From Alphaproteobacteria bacterium UBA1301 (GTDB taxonomy: Bacteria; Pseudomonadota; Alphaproteobacteria; Micropepsales; Micropepsaceae), in the NCBI GenBank assembly GCA_002307725.1, contig DBUB01000010.1, positions 558,001 through 622,000 of the forward strand: a stretch of 64,000 bases of DNA, written 5' to 3'. Position numbers and translations under genes: made by a program. Positions 1 to 9,448 of this stretch are shown here, one piece after another. The notes beneath the pieces are model-generated. The model saw only the letters and a program-made list of their open reading frames with translations, searched no databases and was not told the DNA's origin. Position 1 is the first letter of the stretch. Every line of letters begins with the position of its first letter.

Positions 1-869
1 ACGAGACCCGCCAGGCCGTGCTCTCCGCCCGCTTCACCGGCTTCGTCGAAAAGCTTTATGTCGCGCAAACCGGGGACGTCGTCCGCGCCGGTCAGCCGTT
101 GATGCGGGTGTGGGTCGAAAGTCCCGAACTGTTGATAAAAGAAGCCGATTACATCGGCTCGCTGGCGTCGGGGCAACCCGATCATGCTGCCTCGGCCGCA
201 TCGTTGCTGCGCCAGTTCGGCGTTTCCCAAAGCGAGCTGACCGCAATGGCCAAATCCGGCATTCCGACGCGCAGCCTCACCATCGTGGCGCCCGCGTCCG
301 GCACCGTGATGGAAAAGGCCGCCGTGCAGGGCATGCATTTTGCCACTGGCGATACGCTGTTCAAGACCACCGAGTTGTCCCGCGTCTGGGTCCTGGCCGA
401 TCTGTCGGAGCGCGATCTTGCCGCCGTCAAGAAAGGCCAAAAGGCGTCCGTCCATTTCCGCGATGCGCCATCGGAGTCGTTCGAAGGTACTGTGCTGCTG
501 GTCTATCCGCAACTCGATCCCGCCACGCGCACGGCTAAGGTGCGCATCGCCGTCGCCAATCCGAACGCGCGGCTTCGCATCGGCCAATATGCCGACGTAA
601 CCATCGCCGTGCCGTCGGCGAGTGGCAGCGTGCTGACCGTTCCGGTGGCCGCCGTGGTCGATGACGGCACGCGGCAGGTCGCGTTCGTCGCCAAGTCGGG
701 CGGCTTGTTCGAGCCGCGGGTCGTCAAACTCGGCGCCCGCAATGCCGATCGTGTCGAAATTCTCGCCGGGCTCGCCGAAGGCGAACGCGTGGTGTCATCG
801 GGCAATTTCCTGATCGATGCCGAAAGCAATTTGCAGGCCGCCATCAAAACCTTCGGACCAAAGAAATGA
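1..869 (+). CDS. cusB: CusB/HlyD-type efflux RND periplasmic adaptor, 5' end outside window
   Basis: Periplasmic adaptor that links an inner-membrane RND pump to an outer-membrane channel. The reading frame is open from base 3 with no start, so the N-terminus lies upstream. Visible segments are the first half of a lipoyl/barrel-sandwich domain (GFVEKLYVAQTGDVVRAGQPL), a short hairpin, the second lipoyl half (SGTVMEKAAVQGMHFATGD), then the beta-barrel and membrane-proximal domains ending ESNLQAAIKTFG, all typical of CusB-like adaptors. Its stop overlaps the cusA start by 4 bases (ATGA), so the two are translationally coupled. Metal specificity (Cu/Ag versus Zn/Co/Cd) rests on the CusA partner. 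The metal-binding N-terminal region of CusB is not in view. Confidence 0.88.
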   Translation, partial: ETRQAVLSARFTGFVEKLYVAQTGDVVRAGQPLMRVWVESPELLIKEADYIGSLASGQPDHAASAASLLRQFGVSQSELTAMAKSGIPTRSLTIVAPASGTVMEKAAVQGMHFATGDTLFKTTELSRVWVLADLSERDLAAVKKGQKASVHFRDAPSESFEGTVLLVYPQLDPATRTAKVRIAVANPNARLRIGQYADVTIAVPSASGSVLTVPVAAVVDDGTRQVAFVAKSGGLFEPRVVKLGARNADRVEILAGLAEGERVVSSGNFLIDAESNLQAAIKTFGPKK

Positions 870-3800
870 TTGCAAACGTCATCCGTTGGTCGGCGAGCCA
901 TTGGGGTTTCGTTCTGATCGGCACCTTGGTCGCGGTGCTGGCCGGCATTATCGCGGTCAGCCGCATTCCGCTCGATGCCATTCCGGATTTGTCGGATACG
1001 CAGGTCATCATCACCACCGATTATCCCGGCCAGGCGCCGCAGGTGGTGGAAGATCAAGTCACGTTCCCGCTGACTTCGGCTTTGCTCAGTGTGCCGAAAG
1101 CCAAGACGGTGCGCGGTGTGTCGTTTTTCGGCGTCTCGTTCATCTATGTGATTTTCGACGAGGGCACCGACGTCTATTGGGCGCGCTCGCGGGTGCTGGA
1201 ATATCTGAACGGCGCATCCGGCAAGTTGCCGTCAGGCGTGACACCGACCCTTGGACCCGATGCGACCGGCGTCGGCTGGGTCTACGAATATGCGCTGACC
1301 GGCGACAAGCTCGATCTGGCGCAGCTGCGCTCGTTGCAGGATTGGCATTTGCGTTATGCCCTGGCCAAGACCGAAGGCGTCGCGGAAGTGGCTTCGGTCG
1401 GCGGTTTCGTCAAGCAATATGCGGTAGTCGCCGATCCGGCGCGGATGAAAAGCTACGGCATATCGCTGGGGCAGATTCGCGATGCGGTGATGAACGCCAA
1501 CACCGACGTCGGCGGCCGCACTATCGAAGTTTCCGAAACCGAATTCATGATCCGTGGCCGCGGTTATATCAAATCGCCCGCCGATCTCACCGACGTCGTG
1601 CTCAAGGCCAAAGACGGTACGCCGGTCACCCTCAGCGCCATCGCCCATGTCGAAACCGTGCCTGACGAACGGCGCGGTCTCACCGAATTCAATGGCGAAG
1701 GCGAGGTTGTTTCCGGCATCGTGGTGCAGCGTTACGGCGCCAATGCGCTCAATGTCATCAAGGCGGTGAAGGCGCGTATCGCCGATGTGGCGGCGAGCTT
1801 GCCGGAGGGCGTCAAGCTGCTGCCGGTCTACGACCGCTCGCAATTGATCGAACGTGCCATCTCGACGCTGAAATCGACCTTGTTCGAAGAAAGCGTCATC
1901 GTCGCGCTGGTGTGCTTCGTCTTCCTGATGCACGTCCGTAGCGCTCTGGTCGCCATTCTCACCCTGCCGGTGGGAATCCTGATCGCCTTCATCGCCATGA
2001 ACGCGTTGGGGCTCGGTTCCAACATCATGAGCCTCGGCGGCATCGCCATTGCCGTCGGTGCCATGGTCGATGCGGCCATCGTGATGATCGAGAACGCCCA
2101 CAAACGCCTCGAACGCGCCGGTCCTGAAGCGTCGCGCACCAAAATCCTGATCGACGCGGCGGTGGAGGTCGGCCCAGCGCTGTTCTTCAGCCTGCTGGTG
2201 ATCACGGTTTCCTTCATTCCGATCTTCGCATTGCAGGAGCAGGAAGGGCGGATGTTTCATCCGCTGGCGTTTACCAAAAGCTTCGCCATGGCGGCGGCGG
2301 CGCTGCTCTCGGTGACGCTGGTGCCGGCGCTGATGGTGTTGTTCGTCCGCGGCAAGATTGCGCCGGAAGCCAAAAATCCGGTCAATCGCTTCCTGATCGC
2401 CGTTTATCGCCCGGTGATCGGCACCGTGCTGGCGCATCCGTGGAAAACACTTGGTTCGGCGGCGGCGGTGCTGCTGATCAGTCTTTATCCGGCGCTTCGC
2501 ATCGGCAGTGAGTTCATGCCGACCCTCAACGAAGGCACGCTACTCTTTATGCCGACGACGCTGCCGGGGCTTGGCGTCACCAAGGCGGCGCAAATCCTGC
2601 AAACCCAGGATCGCCTCATCAAGTCCTTTCCCGAGGTGGAGTCGGTTTGGGGCAAGGCCGGGCGTGCCAATACCGCCACCGATCCGGCGCCGCTGGAAAT
2701 GTTCGAGACCGTGATCAACCTCAAGCCGCAAGAGACGTGGCCCAAGGGCGAGAGCACCGATCAGCTTGTCGCCAAGCTCGATGCCGCGTTGCAGTTTCCC
2801 GGCATCTCCAATGCCTGGACCATGCCGATCAAGGCGCGCACTGATATGCTATCCACCGGCATCCGCACGCCCGTCGGGGTAAAAATCTACGGCAAGGATC
2901 TCGGCGAAATCGAACTTCTGTCGAAGGAGGTGGAAGCCGCAGTGCGTTCGGTTCCCGGAACGACATCGGCTTATGCCGAGCGGATCAACGGCGGCTATTA
3001 CCTCGATGTGGCGCCCGACCGGGAACAGATCGCGCGTTACGGACTGTCCATCGCCGATGTGCTCGATACCATTGCGGGCGCGGTCGGCGCCAAAGTCGTG
3101 ACCACGACGGTGGAAGGGCGTGAGCGCTACGACGTCGTGGTGCGTTTTCCGCGCGACGTGCGCAGCGATCCGCAAAGCCTCGCCGACAATACGCTGGTGT
3201 CGCTGCCCGGCGGCGGCGCCATTCCGCTTGGTGAAGTGGCGAAGATCACGCTGCCGCGCGGTCCCACCATGGTGCGCACCGAAGATGGCCAGCTCGTCAA
3301 TTACGTCTATGTTGATTTCCATGGCCGCGATCTCGGCAGTTATGTTGCCGATGCGCAGCGCGCCGTGGCCGCGAAGGTGAAATTCCCGCCTGGCTATTAT
3401 GTGCGCTGGAGCGGTCAGTTCGAATACCTCGAACGGGCCACTGCGCGACTGCGGATGGTCGTACCCGCGACACTGGTAGTGATCTTGTTCTTGCTCTGGC
3501 TGAATTTCCGCAAAGTGAGCGATACGTTGATCGTAATGCTGTCGCTGCCGTTCGCGCTGGCGGGCGGGTTCTGGCTGATGTGGGCGATGGGCTTCAACAT
3601 GAGCGTGGCGGCGGCGGTCGGCTTTATTGCGCTCGCCGGAGTTGCGGCGGAAACCGGCGTCGTGATGTTGATCTACCTCAATCACGCGCTGGACGAGGCG
3701 CGGGCGCAGGGCCCGCTCACCACAAGCACCATGATCGCGGCGGTGATGGCGGGTGCGGTCGATCGGGTGCGGCCGAAGATGATGACGGTGACGGCGATCA

Positions 3801-3973
3801 TGGCAGGCTTGGTCCCGATCCTATGGGCGTCGGGCACTGGCGCCGAGATCATGCAGCGCATCGCCGTGCCGATGATCGGCGGCATGGTGTCGTCCACCAT
3901 CTTGACGCTAGCGGTGATCCCGGCGCTGTTCTTCCTGGTGCATTCGGCAATGGAGAAGCGCCAGAAACATTGA
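866..3973 (+). CDS. cusA: CusA/CzcA-family heavy-metal efflux RND permease
   Basis: Proton-driven inner-membrane pump of 1035 aa, the normal length for heavy-metal RND permeases. It starts ANVIRWSASHWGFVLIGTL with the first transmembrane helix, has a large periplasmic loop, a central membrane block (around residues 335-480), a second loop and a final membrane block (around 865-1030). TDPAPLEMFETVINLKPQ and DMLSTGIRTPVG match the methionine-bearing stretches known from copper/silver CusA, so Cu/Ag is the better guess, although CzcA relatives share much of this. It forms a tripartite system with the adaptor encoded immediately upstream (4-base overlap). No outer-membrane factor is seen downstream; it probably lies upstream of the window. 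Confidence 0.92.
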   Translation: MIANVIRWSASHWGFVLIGTLVAVLAGIIAVSRIPLDAIPDLSDTQVIITTDYPGQAPQVVEDQVTFPLTSALLSVPKAKTVRGVSFFGVSFIYVIFDEGTDVYWARSRVLEYLNGASGKLPSGVTPTLGPDATGVGWVYEYALTGDKLDLAQLRSLQDWHLRYALAKTEGVAEVASVGGFVKQYAVVADPARMKSYGISLGQIRDAVMNANTDVGGRTIEVSETEFMIRGRGYIKSPADLTDVVLKAKDGTPVTLSAIAHVETVPDERRGLTEFNGEGEVVSGIVVQRYGANALNVIKAVKARIADVAASLPEGVKLLPVYDRSQLIERAISTLKSTLFEESVIVALVCFVFLMHVRSALVAILTLPVGILIAFIAMNALGLGSNIMSLGGIAIAVGAMVDAAIVMIENAHKRLERAGPEASRTKILIDAAVEVGPALFFSLLVITVSFIPIFALQEQEGRMFHPLAFTKSFAMAAAALLSVTLVPALMVLFVRGKIAPEAKNPVNRFLIAVYRPVIGTVLAHPWKTLGSAAAVLLISLYPALRIGSEFMPTLNEGTLLFMPTTLPGLGVTKAAQILQTQDRLIKSFPEVESVWGKAGRANTATDPAPLEMFETVINLKPQETWPKGESTDQLVAKLDAALQFPGISNAWTMPIKARTDMLSTGIRTPVGVKIYGKDLGEIELLSKEVEAAVRSVPGTTSAYAERINGGYYLDVAPDREQIARYGLSIADVLDTIAGAVGAKVVTTTVEGRERYDVVVRFPRDVRSDPQSLADNTLVSLPGGGAIPLGEVAKITLPRGPTMVRTEDGQLVNYVYVDFHGRDLGSYVADAQRAVAAKVKFPPGYYVRWSGQFEYLERATARLRMVVPATLVVILFLLWLNFRKVSDTLIVMLSLPFALAGGFWLMWAMGFNMSVAAAVGFIALAGVAAETGVVMLIYLNHALDEARAQGPLTTSTMIAAVMAGAVDRVRPKMMTVTAIMAGLVPILWASGTGAEIMQRIAVPMIGGMVSSTILTLAVIPALFFLVHSAMEKRQKH

Positions 3974-4028
3974 ATCGCGGGCGCGGCGGGTCTACCTTCC
4001 GAGGACGGACGATCCCGGAGGAATTTGC

Positions 4029-4817
4029 ATGCGTAGAATCGCGCGGTTTGGGGCTGGGCTGGCACTATGCCTCGTCTTTGCGGCACCGGTGGCGGCCAAA
4101 GACGTGGTGGCGGGCCAGGGCTATCTGCCGCCCGGTGCGATTGACGTCATGGCCGTACTGCCGCCGGCGCCGGTCGCGGGCGAGGCGCGTTATGAGGCCG
4201 ACCGGGCGATCTTCAAATCCACCCGACGCTTGGTTGGAACGCCGCGCTGGGATATGGCGTCCAAGGACGTGAGCTGGAAAGATGCCGACATGCTGGCCGA
4301 TTTTTCCTGCGCTCTTGGCGTGGCGGTGACGCCCGCGCAGGTGCCGCACATCTTGAAGCTCCTGACCAAGGCTGGCAGAGACACGCAGAGCCAGACCAAC
4401 ATCGCCAAGCAAGCGAACAAGCGGTTGCGCCCATTCCTGATCGATGCGGGCGAAACTTGCGAATCCCAGCCCGATCTCGCCAAGAGCTATGATTACCCGT
4501 CGGGGCACACCACGGGAGGCTGGACCTGGGCGCTGGTGCTGGCTGATGTCGCGCCCGGTCGCGCCTCGCAAATTCTGGCCCGCGGCCGCGCTTATGGCGA
4601 AAGCCGGATCGTATGCGGGGCCCACAATTCCAGCGCAGTGGAAGGCGGCCGCTTGTCGGCAACCGTGACCATGACGGCAGTGCGTTCTACCGCCACCTAT
4701 CAGCGCGATCTCAAGGCGGCGCAGGCCGAGTACAAGGCGCTGAAGAAAGCCGCGCCCACAACATGCGAAGCCGAGCAGGGACTGGTGTCGCAGAACATCT
4801 TCGCACCGGTGCCGTAA
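4029..4817 (+). CDS. Class A non-specific acid phosphatase-like protein (PAP2 superfamily), exported
   Basis: 262-aa protein with an N-terminal signal peptide (ARFGAGLALCLVFAAPVAA), so periplasmic or secreted. Three PAP2/class A phosphatase motifs are recognisable: K127-x6-R134-P135, the PSGHT box at 157-161, and SRIVCGAH at 192-199, where His199 is the expected phospho-acceptor. The family's third motif, SRx5Hx3D, should end in Asp; here the residue is Ala203 (HNSSAVEGG). Loss of this charge-relay Asp would be expected to weaken activity. A clear GGAGGA lies 6 bases before the ATG. It is convergent with the next gene; only 16 bases separate the stops. Confidence 0.85.
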   Translation: MRRIARFGAGLALCLVFAAPVAAKDVVAGQGYLPPGAIDVMAVLPPAPVAGEARYEADRAIFKSTRRLVGTPRWDMASKDVSWKDADMLADFSCALGVAVTPAQVPHILKLLTKAGRDTQSQTNIAKQANKRLRPFLIDAGETCESQPDLAKSYDYPSGHTTGGWTWALVLADVAPGRASQILARGRAYGESRIVCGAHNSSAVEGGRLSATVTMTAVRSTATYQRDLKAAQAEYKALKKAAPTTCEAEQGLVSQNIFAPVP

Positions 4818-4833
4818 CCATTAAGAGATATTC

Positions 4834-6006
4834 TTAAGCGACGATGGGCTTGGTGGCGTTCTTTTCGGCGGTTAGCACCAATTCGGCCGTCAGCAAAGCC
4901 TCTTCCTGGTTCTGCGCGTGATCGGTGCGGTCGAGAATGTCGCGTACGAACAACGGTCCGAACGGCAAGATCACGCCGTTGCAGTCGATGTAGCGCACAC
5001 CTTTTTTGTCGACGATGAAAAGGTGGTTGCCGCCCTTGCGTCCGGCAATGTCGACGTATTTGCGCAGCTCGATGGAACCTTCGGTGCCGACCAGGAACAG
5101 CCGTCCGTCGCCCCAGGTCGAGAGGCCATTGGGCGTGAACCAATCGACGCGGATATAGCCGGTGCCGCCGTTGCCGACCGCAACCATGTCGCCGAAATCC
5201 TCGAATTCCGGGTACTGCGGGTGAGCGACGTTGCCGGCCTGTGAGGCCACGACGCGTGCGGTGGTGGACTTGGTGAAATAGAGGAACTGCTCGATCTGAT
5301 GCGAGCCGATGTCGGTGAGGATGCCGCCGTAGCGTGCCTTGTGCCAAAACCATTCGGGACGCGCGCCGGCGTCGGCATTGCCGATCCGGTGCGGTGCGAG
5401 GTTGACGGTCTGGATCACCTTGCCGATGGCGCCTTGCTCGACCAGATACCCGGCTTGGATCGCCGCTTTCACTTCCAGGCGCTCGGAATATAGGATGGCG
5501 AACTTGCGTTTGGTCTCGGCGACGGTCTTGCGCACCTCGGCAAGCTGATTCAGCGTCGTGATCCCCGGTTTGTCCGAGAGATAGTCCTTGCCCGCTTTCA
5601 TCACCCGGATGCCAAGCGGGGCGCGCAGGTCGGGAATGGGGGCGCCGCAAACAAGTGTGATCGACTTGTCGTTCAGGATTTCGTCTTCGCTCTTGGCCAG
5701 CGTAATGTCGCCAAACTGTTTCTTGAAATCGGCGATCGCTTTGGGATCGGTGGCGTAGAATTTGACCAGCTTGCCGCCGCCGCGCTGCACCGCTTGGGTG
5801 ATGCCGAAGATGTGATAGTGGTCGAGACCGATCACCGCGAATTTGATGGTCTGTTTGGCGAACGGGGCGGGGTCGAAGCCGGCGGGCGCGGTTTCGGTCG
5901 TGGTGCCCGGTCCAGGCTCGGCGAAGGCGGGCGCGGCCAAGCCGCCGATGAGCCCGGCGGTCCCGGCACTGAGCAACACGTTACGGCGATTGACCGAATC
6001 GATCAT
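4834..6006 (-). CDS. Gfo/Idh/MocA-family oxidoreductase with Tat signal
   Basis: 390-aa NAD(P)-dependent sugar-type oxidoreductase. I start it at the ATG at 6006, preceded by GGAGGG, rather than at the longer open frame upstream. The N-terminus NRRNVLLSAGTAG plus a hydrophobic stretch ending APAFA is a twin-arginine signal, so the folded cofactor-loaded protein is likely exported. KDYLSDKPG corresponds to the family's EKP box, and GGILTDIGSHQIEQ to the conserved GG-x3-D-x-G-x-H motif near the active site. The dinucleotide-binding turn is atypical (VIGLDHYHIFG). The substrate cannot be read from sequence. It is divergent from upp, sharing a 225-base intergenic region. Confidence 0.85.
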   Translation of the reverse strand: MIDSVNRRNVLLSAGTAGLIGGLAAPAFAEPGPGTTTETAPAGFDPAPFAKQTIKFAVIGLDHYHIFGITQAVQRGGGKLVKFYATDPKAIADFKKQFGDITLAKSEDEILNDKSITLVCGAPIPDLRAPLGIRVMKAGKDYLSDKPGITTLNQLAEVRKTVAETKRKFAILYSERLEVKAAIQAGYLVEQGAIGKVIQTVNLAPHRIGNADAGARPEWFWHKARYGGILTDIGSHQIEQFLYFTKSTTARVVASQAGNVAHPQYPEFEDFGDMVAVGNGGTGYIRVDWFTPNGLSTWGDGRLFLVGTEGSIELRKYVDIAGRKGGNHLFIVDKKGVRYIDCNGVILPFGPLFVRDILDRTDHAQNQEEALLTAELVLTAEKNATKPIVA

Positions 6007-6231
6007 GGGACGTCCCTCCGAAGTGCGCCCTGGCGGGGGCTCGCATGTATGTTGGCGGTATCCAACACCAGCATAGACCCGTACCCCGGAACACGGCAAT
6101 TTGTCTGCGATTTCAAGGCACCGGGCCGGTCCGGGCGATTTCCCCAAGCGGTGGCATTTCCGCGTCCAGAGGGCGCCTTGCGTCGATCCACGCTTGATCC
6201 TAACTCAGGGCGGCCTTGGGAGTCTCAGAAC

Positions 6232-6861
6232 ATGGACGGCGTCACACTGGTTGATCATCCGCTGGTTCAGCACAAGCTCACCATCATGCGGAAAAAGGAG
6301 ACGTCCACCAAGCAGTTCCGGGAACTGCTCAACGAAATCGGCATGCTGCTCTGTTACGAGATCACGCGCGAGTTGCCGGTCGAATTGATCGATATCGAGA
6401 CGCCGCTGTCGCCGATGAAGGCGCCGTCGATCGAAGGCAAGAAGCTGGTGTTCGCGCCGATCCTGCGCGCCGGCATGGCGTTCCTGGAAGGGATGCTGAA
6501 TCTGGTGCCGTCGGCGCGCGTGGCGTTCATCGGTCTTTATCGCGATCCCAAGACCTTGAAGAGTGTTGAATACTACTTCAAGGCGCCGGAAGACGTTGCC
6601 GAGCGTTTGGTCATCGTGATGGACCCGATGCTGGCCACCGGAAATTCGTCGATCGCCGCCGTCGACATGTTGAAGGATCGCGGCGTCAGCAATTTGCGAC
6701 TGATGTGCCTGCTCGCGGCGCCCGAGGGCCTGGAAAAGTTCCACAAGGCCCACCCTGACGTCCACATCTGGACCGCCGCGATTGACGATCACCTCAACGA
6801 CCACGGCTACATCGTGCCGGGCCTGGGTGACGCCGGTGACCGCATGTTCGGGACGAAGTAG
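6232..6861 (+). CDS. upp: Uracil phosphoribosyltransferase
   Basis: 209 aa, matching the usual 208-210 aa of UPRTase. It converts uracil and PRPP to UMP in pyrimidine salvage in the cytoplasm. The start MDGVTLVDHPLVQHKL is the characteristic family N-terminus (H-P-L-V-x-H-K-L), so the ATG at 6232 is chosen over the longer upstream frame. The PRPP-binding loop is VIVMDPMLATGNSS, and the C-terminal uracil-binding stretch YIVPGLGDAGDRMFGT is intact. It stands as a single gene, but it completes the nucleoside catabolism genes elsewhere in the window by recovering the uracil they release. Confidence 0.96.
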   Translation: MDGVTLVDHPLVQHKLTIMRKKETSTKQFRELLNEIGMLLCYEITRELPVELIDIETPLSPMKAPSIEGKKLVFAPILRAGMAFLEGMLNLVPSARVAFIGLYRDPKTLKSVEYYFKAPEDVAERLVIVMDPMLATGNSSIAAVDMLKDRGVSNLRLMCLLAAPEGLEKFHKAHPDVHIWTAAIDDHLNDHGYIVPGLGDAGDRMFGTK

Positions 6862-7013
6862 GCCGCGCCGTCCGTCAGGCTGCGGAAAATACGTATAAGT
6901 AGTTTCCACAGGTCTCGCCGTCGGCGCGGACCCGCGCAACACCGTAAAAATCAAAATGAAGATTTGATTGACACGCGCGCGGGCTCAACTTCTCGGCGCG
7001 AATTCTCCGAAGA

Positions 7014-7027
7014 TACGGATATCCGTA
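7014..7027. promoter_or_regulatory. Perfect 14-bp palindrome upstream of the chemoreceptor gene
   Basis: TACGGATATCCGTA reads the same on both strands and ends 65 bases before the chosen ATG of the chemoreceptor gene. Position and symmetry suit a dimeric repressor or activator site. No regulator family is recognised from the site and none is encoded next to it. Confidence 0.35.
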
Positions 7028-7092
7028 AACGCCCTCTAAAATGAACTTCGGCATTACCATGGGTGTCGTTCGAGTTTTTCGGAGCACAAGCC

Positions 7093-8967
7093 ATGGCATT
7101 CAAGGACATTTCGGTCAGCAAAAAAGTGATTGGTGCGTTCTCCGTCGTTCTCGTTGCGACTCTCGCGTTGGGCCTGTTTTCCGCAAATCGGCTGTCTAAC
7201 GTCAGCTCCGCTGCCACCGATGTCAGCGGTAAGTGGATGCCGGCGGTCGCGACGATCGGCCAGCTCGAATATGCCGCCGCGCGGCTGCGCTCGTGGCAGG
7301 GGGCAGCGGTCAATTTCGACACGCCCGAGCTTCAGGCGAATGGCGCCAAGAATCGTGCCCAGTTGGCTGACAAGGTCACGAATCTCGTGCAGAAGCTGCG
7401 CAACGCCGCTACCGACTCCGAAGAAAAGGCTGTTGTCGAACGTATTGCGGAGACTTGGGAAATCTATTTGCCGCTGGAGCAGAAGGAAATCGAGATCCTA
7501 AACGCCCAGGGCAAGGATGTGGCATTCAAATACTATTTTGCCGACATGATGCAGCCCTTCACCGCCTTCAAGGATGCGTTCGAAGCCGGTACCAAATTCT
7601 ATACCGAGCGCGGCGATGCGACCGGCAAACATGGCCGCGAAACTGCCCGTACGGCAGACATTCTGATCTTCGTGGTTCTGGGTGCGGCTGTCGCATTATG
7701 TTTGTTCGCCGGTTACGTGCTCATCGGCGCGGTTTCCAAGCCGCTCCGCGCCATGACCGATGCGATGGGTGAACTCGCCGCCGGTCGGCTCGATGCACAT
7801 GTTCCGCATGCGGACCAGCAGGACGAAATCGGCAAGCTCGCCGCGGCCATGACCACGTTCAAAAACCAGCTTGCGGCGGCGGAGCGCTCGAAGGCCGAGC
7901 AGACCAAGCTGATCGTCGAGAGCATCGGCACGGGTCTGTCGGAAGTTGCCAAGGGCAATCTCACCCATCGCGTTGCGGCCGATCTTGTCGGGCCGTTCGC
8001 GCAGCTCAAGCAGGACTATAACGACGCCATCGAGCGTCTGCAGGACACTTTGCGCGGCGTACTGGATTCGACGCACGAGATCGCCAACGGCGCCAGCGAA
8101 ATTGCCACCGCTTCCGACGACCTGTCGCGCCGCACCGAGCAGCAGGCGGCCGCCCTCGAAGAAACCGCCGCGGCGCTCGAAGAAATCACCGCGACGGTCA
8201 AAATGACCACGGCCAACACCAAGGATGCGACCGTTAGCGTTTCGACCGCCAAGAACACGGCGGAAGAGGGCGGCCGCGTGGTCGAGACCGCCATCCGCGC
8301 GATGGACGCCATTGCCCAATCCTCCAAGCAGATCACCGATATTATCGGCGTGATCGACGAGATCGCCTTCCAGACCAACCTCCTTGCCCTCAATGCGGGC
8401 GTGGAAGCGGCGCGGGCGGGTGAGGCCGGCCGGGGCTTTGCCGTGGTCGCGTCGGAAGTACGCGCGCTCGCCCAACGTTCGAGCGAGGCCGCCAAGCAGA
8501 TCAAGTCGCTTATCAACACCTCAAGCGCACATGTCGGCGACGGCGTGAAATACGTTGGTGAGACCGGGGATGCCTTAAAACGCATCGTCGAACAGGTCGT
8601 GCAGATCAACGCGCTCGTTAAAGAGATGGCCGGGGCCGCCGAGCAGCAGGCGACCGGCATCGAAGAAGTCAATTCGGCGGTCGGCGAGATGGATCAGGTC
8701 ACCCAGCAGAATGCGGCGATGGTCGAAGAGTCGACGGCCGCCTCGCGCAATCTGGCTAGCGAAACCCAGACGCTTACGGGTCTCATCGGCTTCTTCAAGG
8801 TCGGTAATATGGCGCGTGCCGAGCCGGTAACGGAACGCCGTGTCGTGCGCGTCCCGGTCAAGCTGGTTGCAAGGCCTGTGGTCGTGGCTCGCGGCGTCAA
8901 GCGCGCAGCGGCCGGTGGCGGCGGCCGGGCGGCGGCGGCAAAGCCGGGCGATTGGACGGAATTCTAG
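7093..8967 (+). CDS. Methyl-accepting chemotaxis protein with C-terminal CheR/CheB tether
   Basis: 624-aa inner-membrane chemoreceptor. TM1 spans about residues 12-31, a periplasmic helical sensing domain about 32-187, TM2 about 189-212, HAMP about 213-265, then the cytoplasmic signalling coiled coil. The hairpin tip IAFQTNLLALNAGVEAARAG contacts CheA and CheW. The protein ends DWTEF, which fits the xWxxF pentapeptide used by some receptors to tether CheR/CheB. The ATG at 7093 is preferred because CGGAG lies 8 bases upstream and the membrane anchor follows at once. The next gene, cheW, starts 4 bases after the stop. The ligand is unknown; the sensor is not a PAS or Cache type that I can recognise. 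Confidence 0.93.
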   Translation: MAFKDISVSKKVIGAFSVVLVATLALGLFSANRLSNVSSAATDVSGKWMPAVATIGQLEYAAARLRSWQGAAVNFDTPELQANGAKNRAQLADKVTNLVQKLRNAATDSEEKAVVERIAETWEIYLPLEQKEIEILNAQGKDVAFKYYFADMMQPFTAFKDAFEAGTKFYTERGDATGKHGRETARTADILIFVVLGAAVALCLFAGYVLIGAVSKPLRAMTDAMGELAAGRLDAHVPHADQQDEIGKLAAAMTTFKNQLAAAERSKAEQTKLIVESIGTGLSEVAKGNLTHRVAADLVGPFAQLKQDYNDAIERLQDTLRGVLDSTHEIANGASEIATASDDLSRRTEQQAAALEETAAALEEITATVKMTTANTKDATVSVSTAKNTAEEGGRVVETAIRAMDAIAQSSKQITDIIGVIDEIAFQTNLLALNAGVEAARAGEAGRGFAVVASEVRALAQRSSEAAKQIKSLINTSSAHVGDGVKYVGETGDALKRIVEQVVQINALVKEMAGAAEQQATGIEEVNSAVGEMDQVTQQNAAMVEESTAASRNLASETQTLTGLIGFFKVGNMARAEPVTERRVVRVPVKLVARPVVVARGVKRAAAGGGGRAAAAKPGDWTEF

Positions 8968-8971
8968 GGTC

Positions 8972-9442
8972 ATGACCATACAAACCTATGAGCGCGCGTC
9001 GAACGAAGGCGTCAGGCAGTACATCAAGTTCCTCGCCACCGGCCTGGAATACGCCACCGATATCATGGGTGTGCGTGAAATCCGGGGCTGGACCGAGACG
9101 ACGGTGGTTCCGCATACGCCCGATTACGTCCGCGGCGTGATCAATTTGCGCGGCATCGTGTTGCCGGTGATCGATCTCAAGGCCCGCCTCGGTTTGGGAA
9201 TGACCGAGGCGTCGTCCTCGCACGTCATCATCGTGTTGGAGAGCGGCGAACGCATCACCGGCATTCTGGTCGATGCGGTGCTCGATATCTTGTCGATGGC
9301 GAAGGATCAAATCCAGCCGATCCCGCAAATCGTGCGCGAGAGCGGTAACGATTATGTCGAAGGCATCGCAGTGCTCGATGGCAAGCTGGTGACGCTGCTC
9401 GGCGTCGATAAGCTGACGGCGGAAATGGACGCCTTCGGTTAA
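8972..9442 (+). CDS. cheW: Chemotaxis coupling protein CheW
   Basis: 156-aa single-domain CheW that couples receptors to the kinase CheA. YIKFLATGLEYATDIMGVRE is the usual N-terminal beta strand and helix; PDYVRGVINLRGIVLPVIDL is the hallmark CheW motif, followed by the second barrel (HVIIVLESGERITGILVD). It starts 4 bases after the chemoreceptor stop, so the two form an operon. It ends 6 bases before the convergent glgA stop. cheA, cheY and cheB are not in the window, so the pair probably serves a chemotaxis cluster encoded elsewhere. Confidence 0.94.
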   Translation: MTIQTYERASNEGVRQYIKFLATGLEYATDIMGVREIRGWTETTVVPHTPDYVRGVINLRGIVLPVIDLKARLGLGMTEASSSHVIIVLESGERITGILVDAVLDILSMAKDQIQPIPQIVRESGNDYVEGIAVLDGKLVTLLGVDKLTAEMDAFG

Positions 9443-9448
9443 GTCGCT

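Noticed and set aside
4820..4842. TTAA-rich stretch as a CtrA box
   Set aside because: Spacing between the TTAA halves is 9, not 7, and it lies between two convergent stops, not in a promoter.
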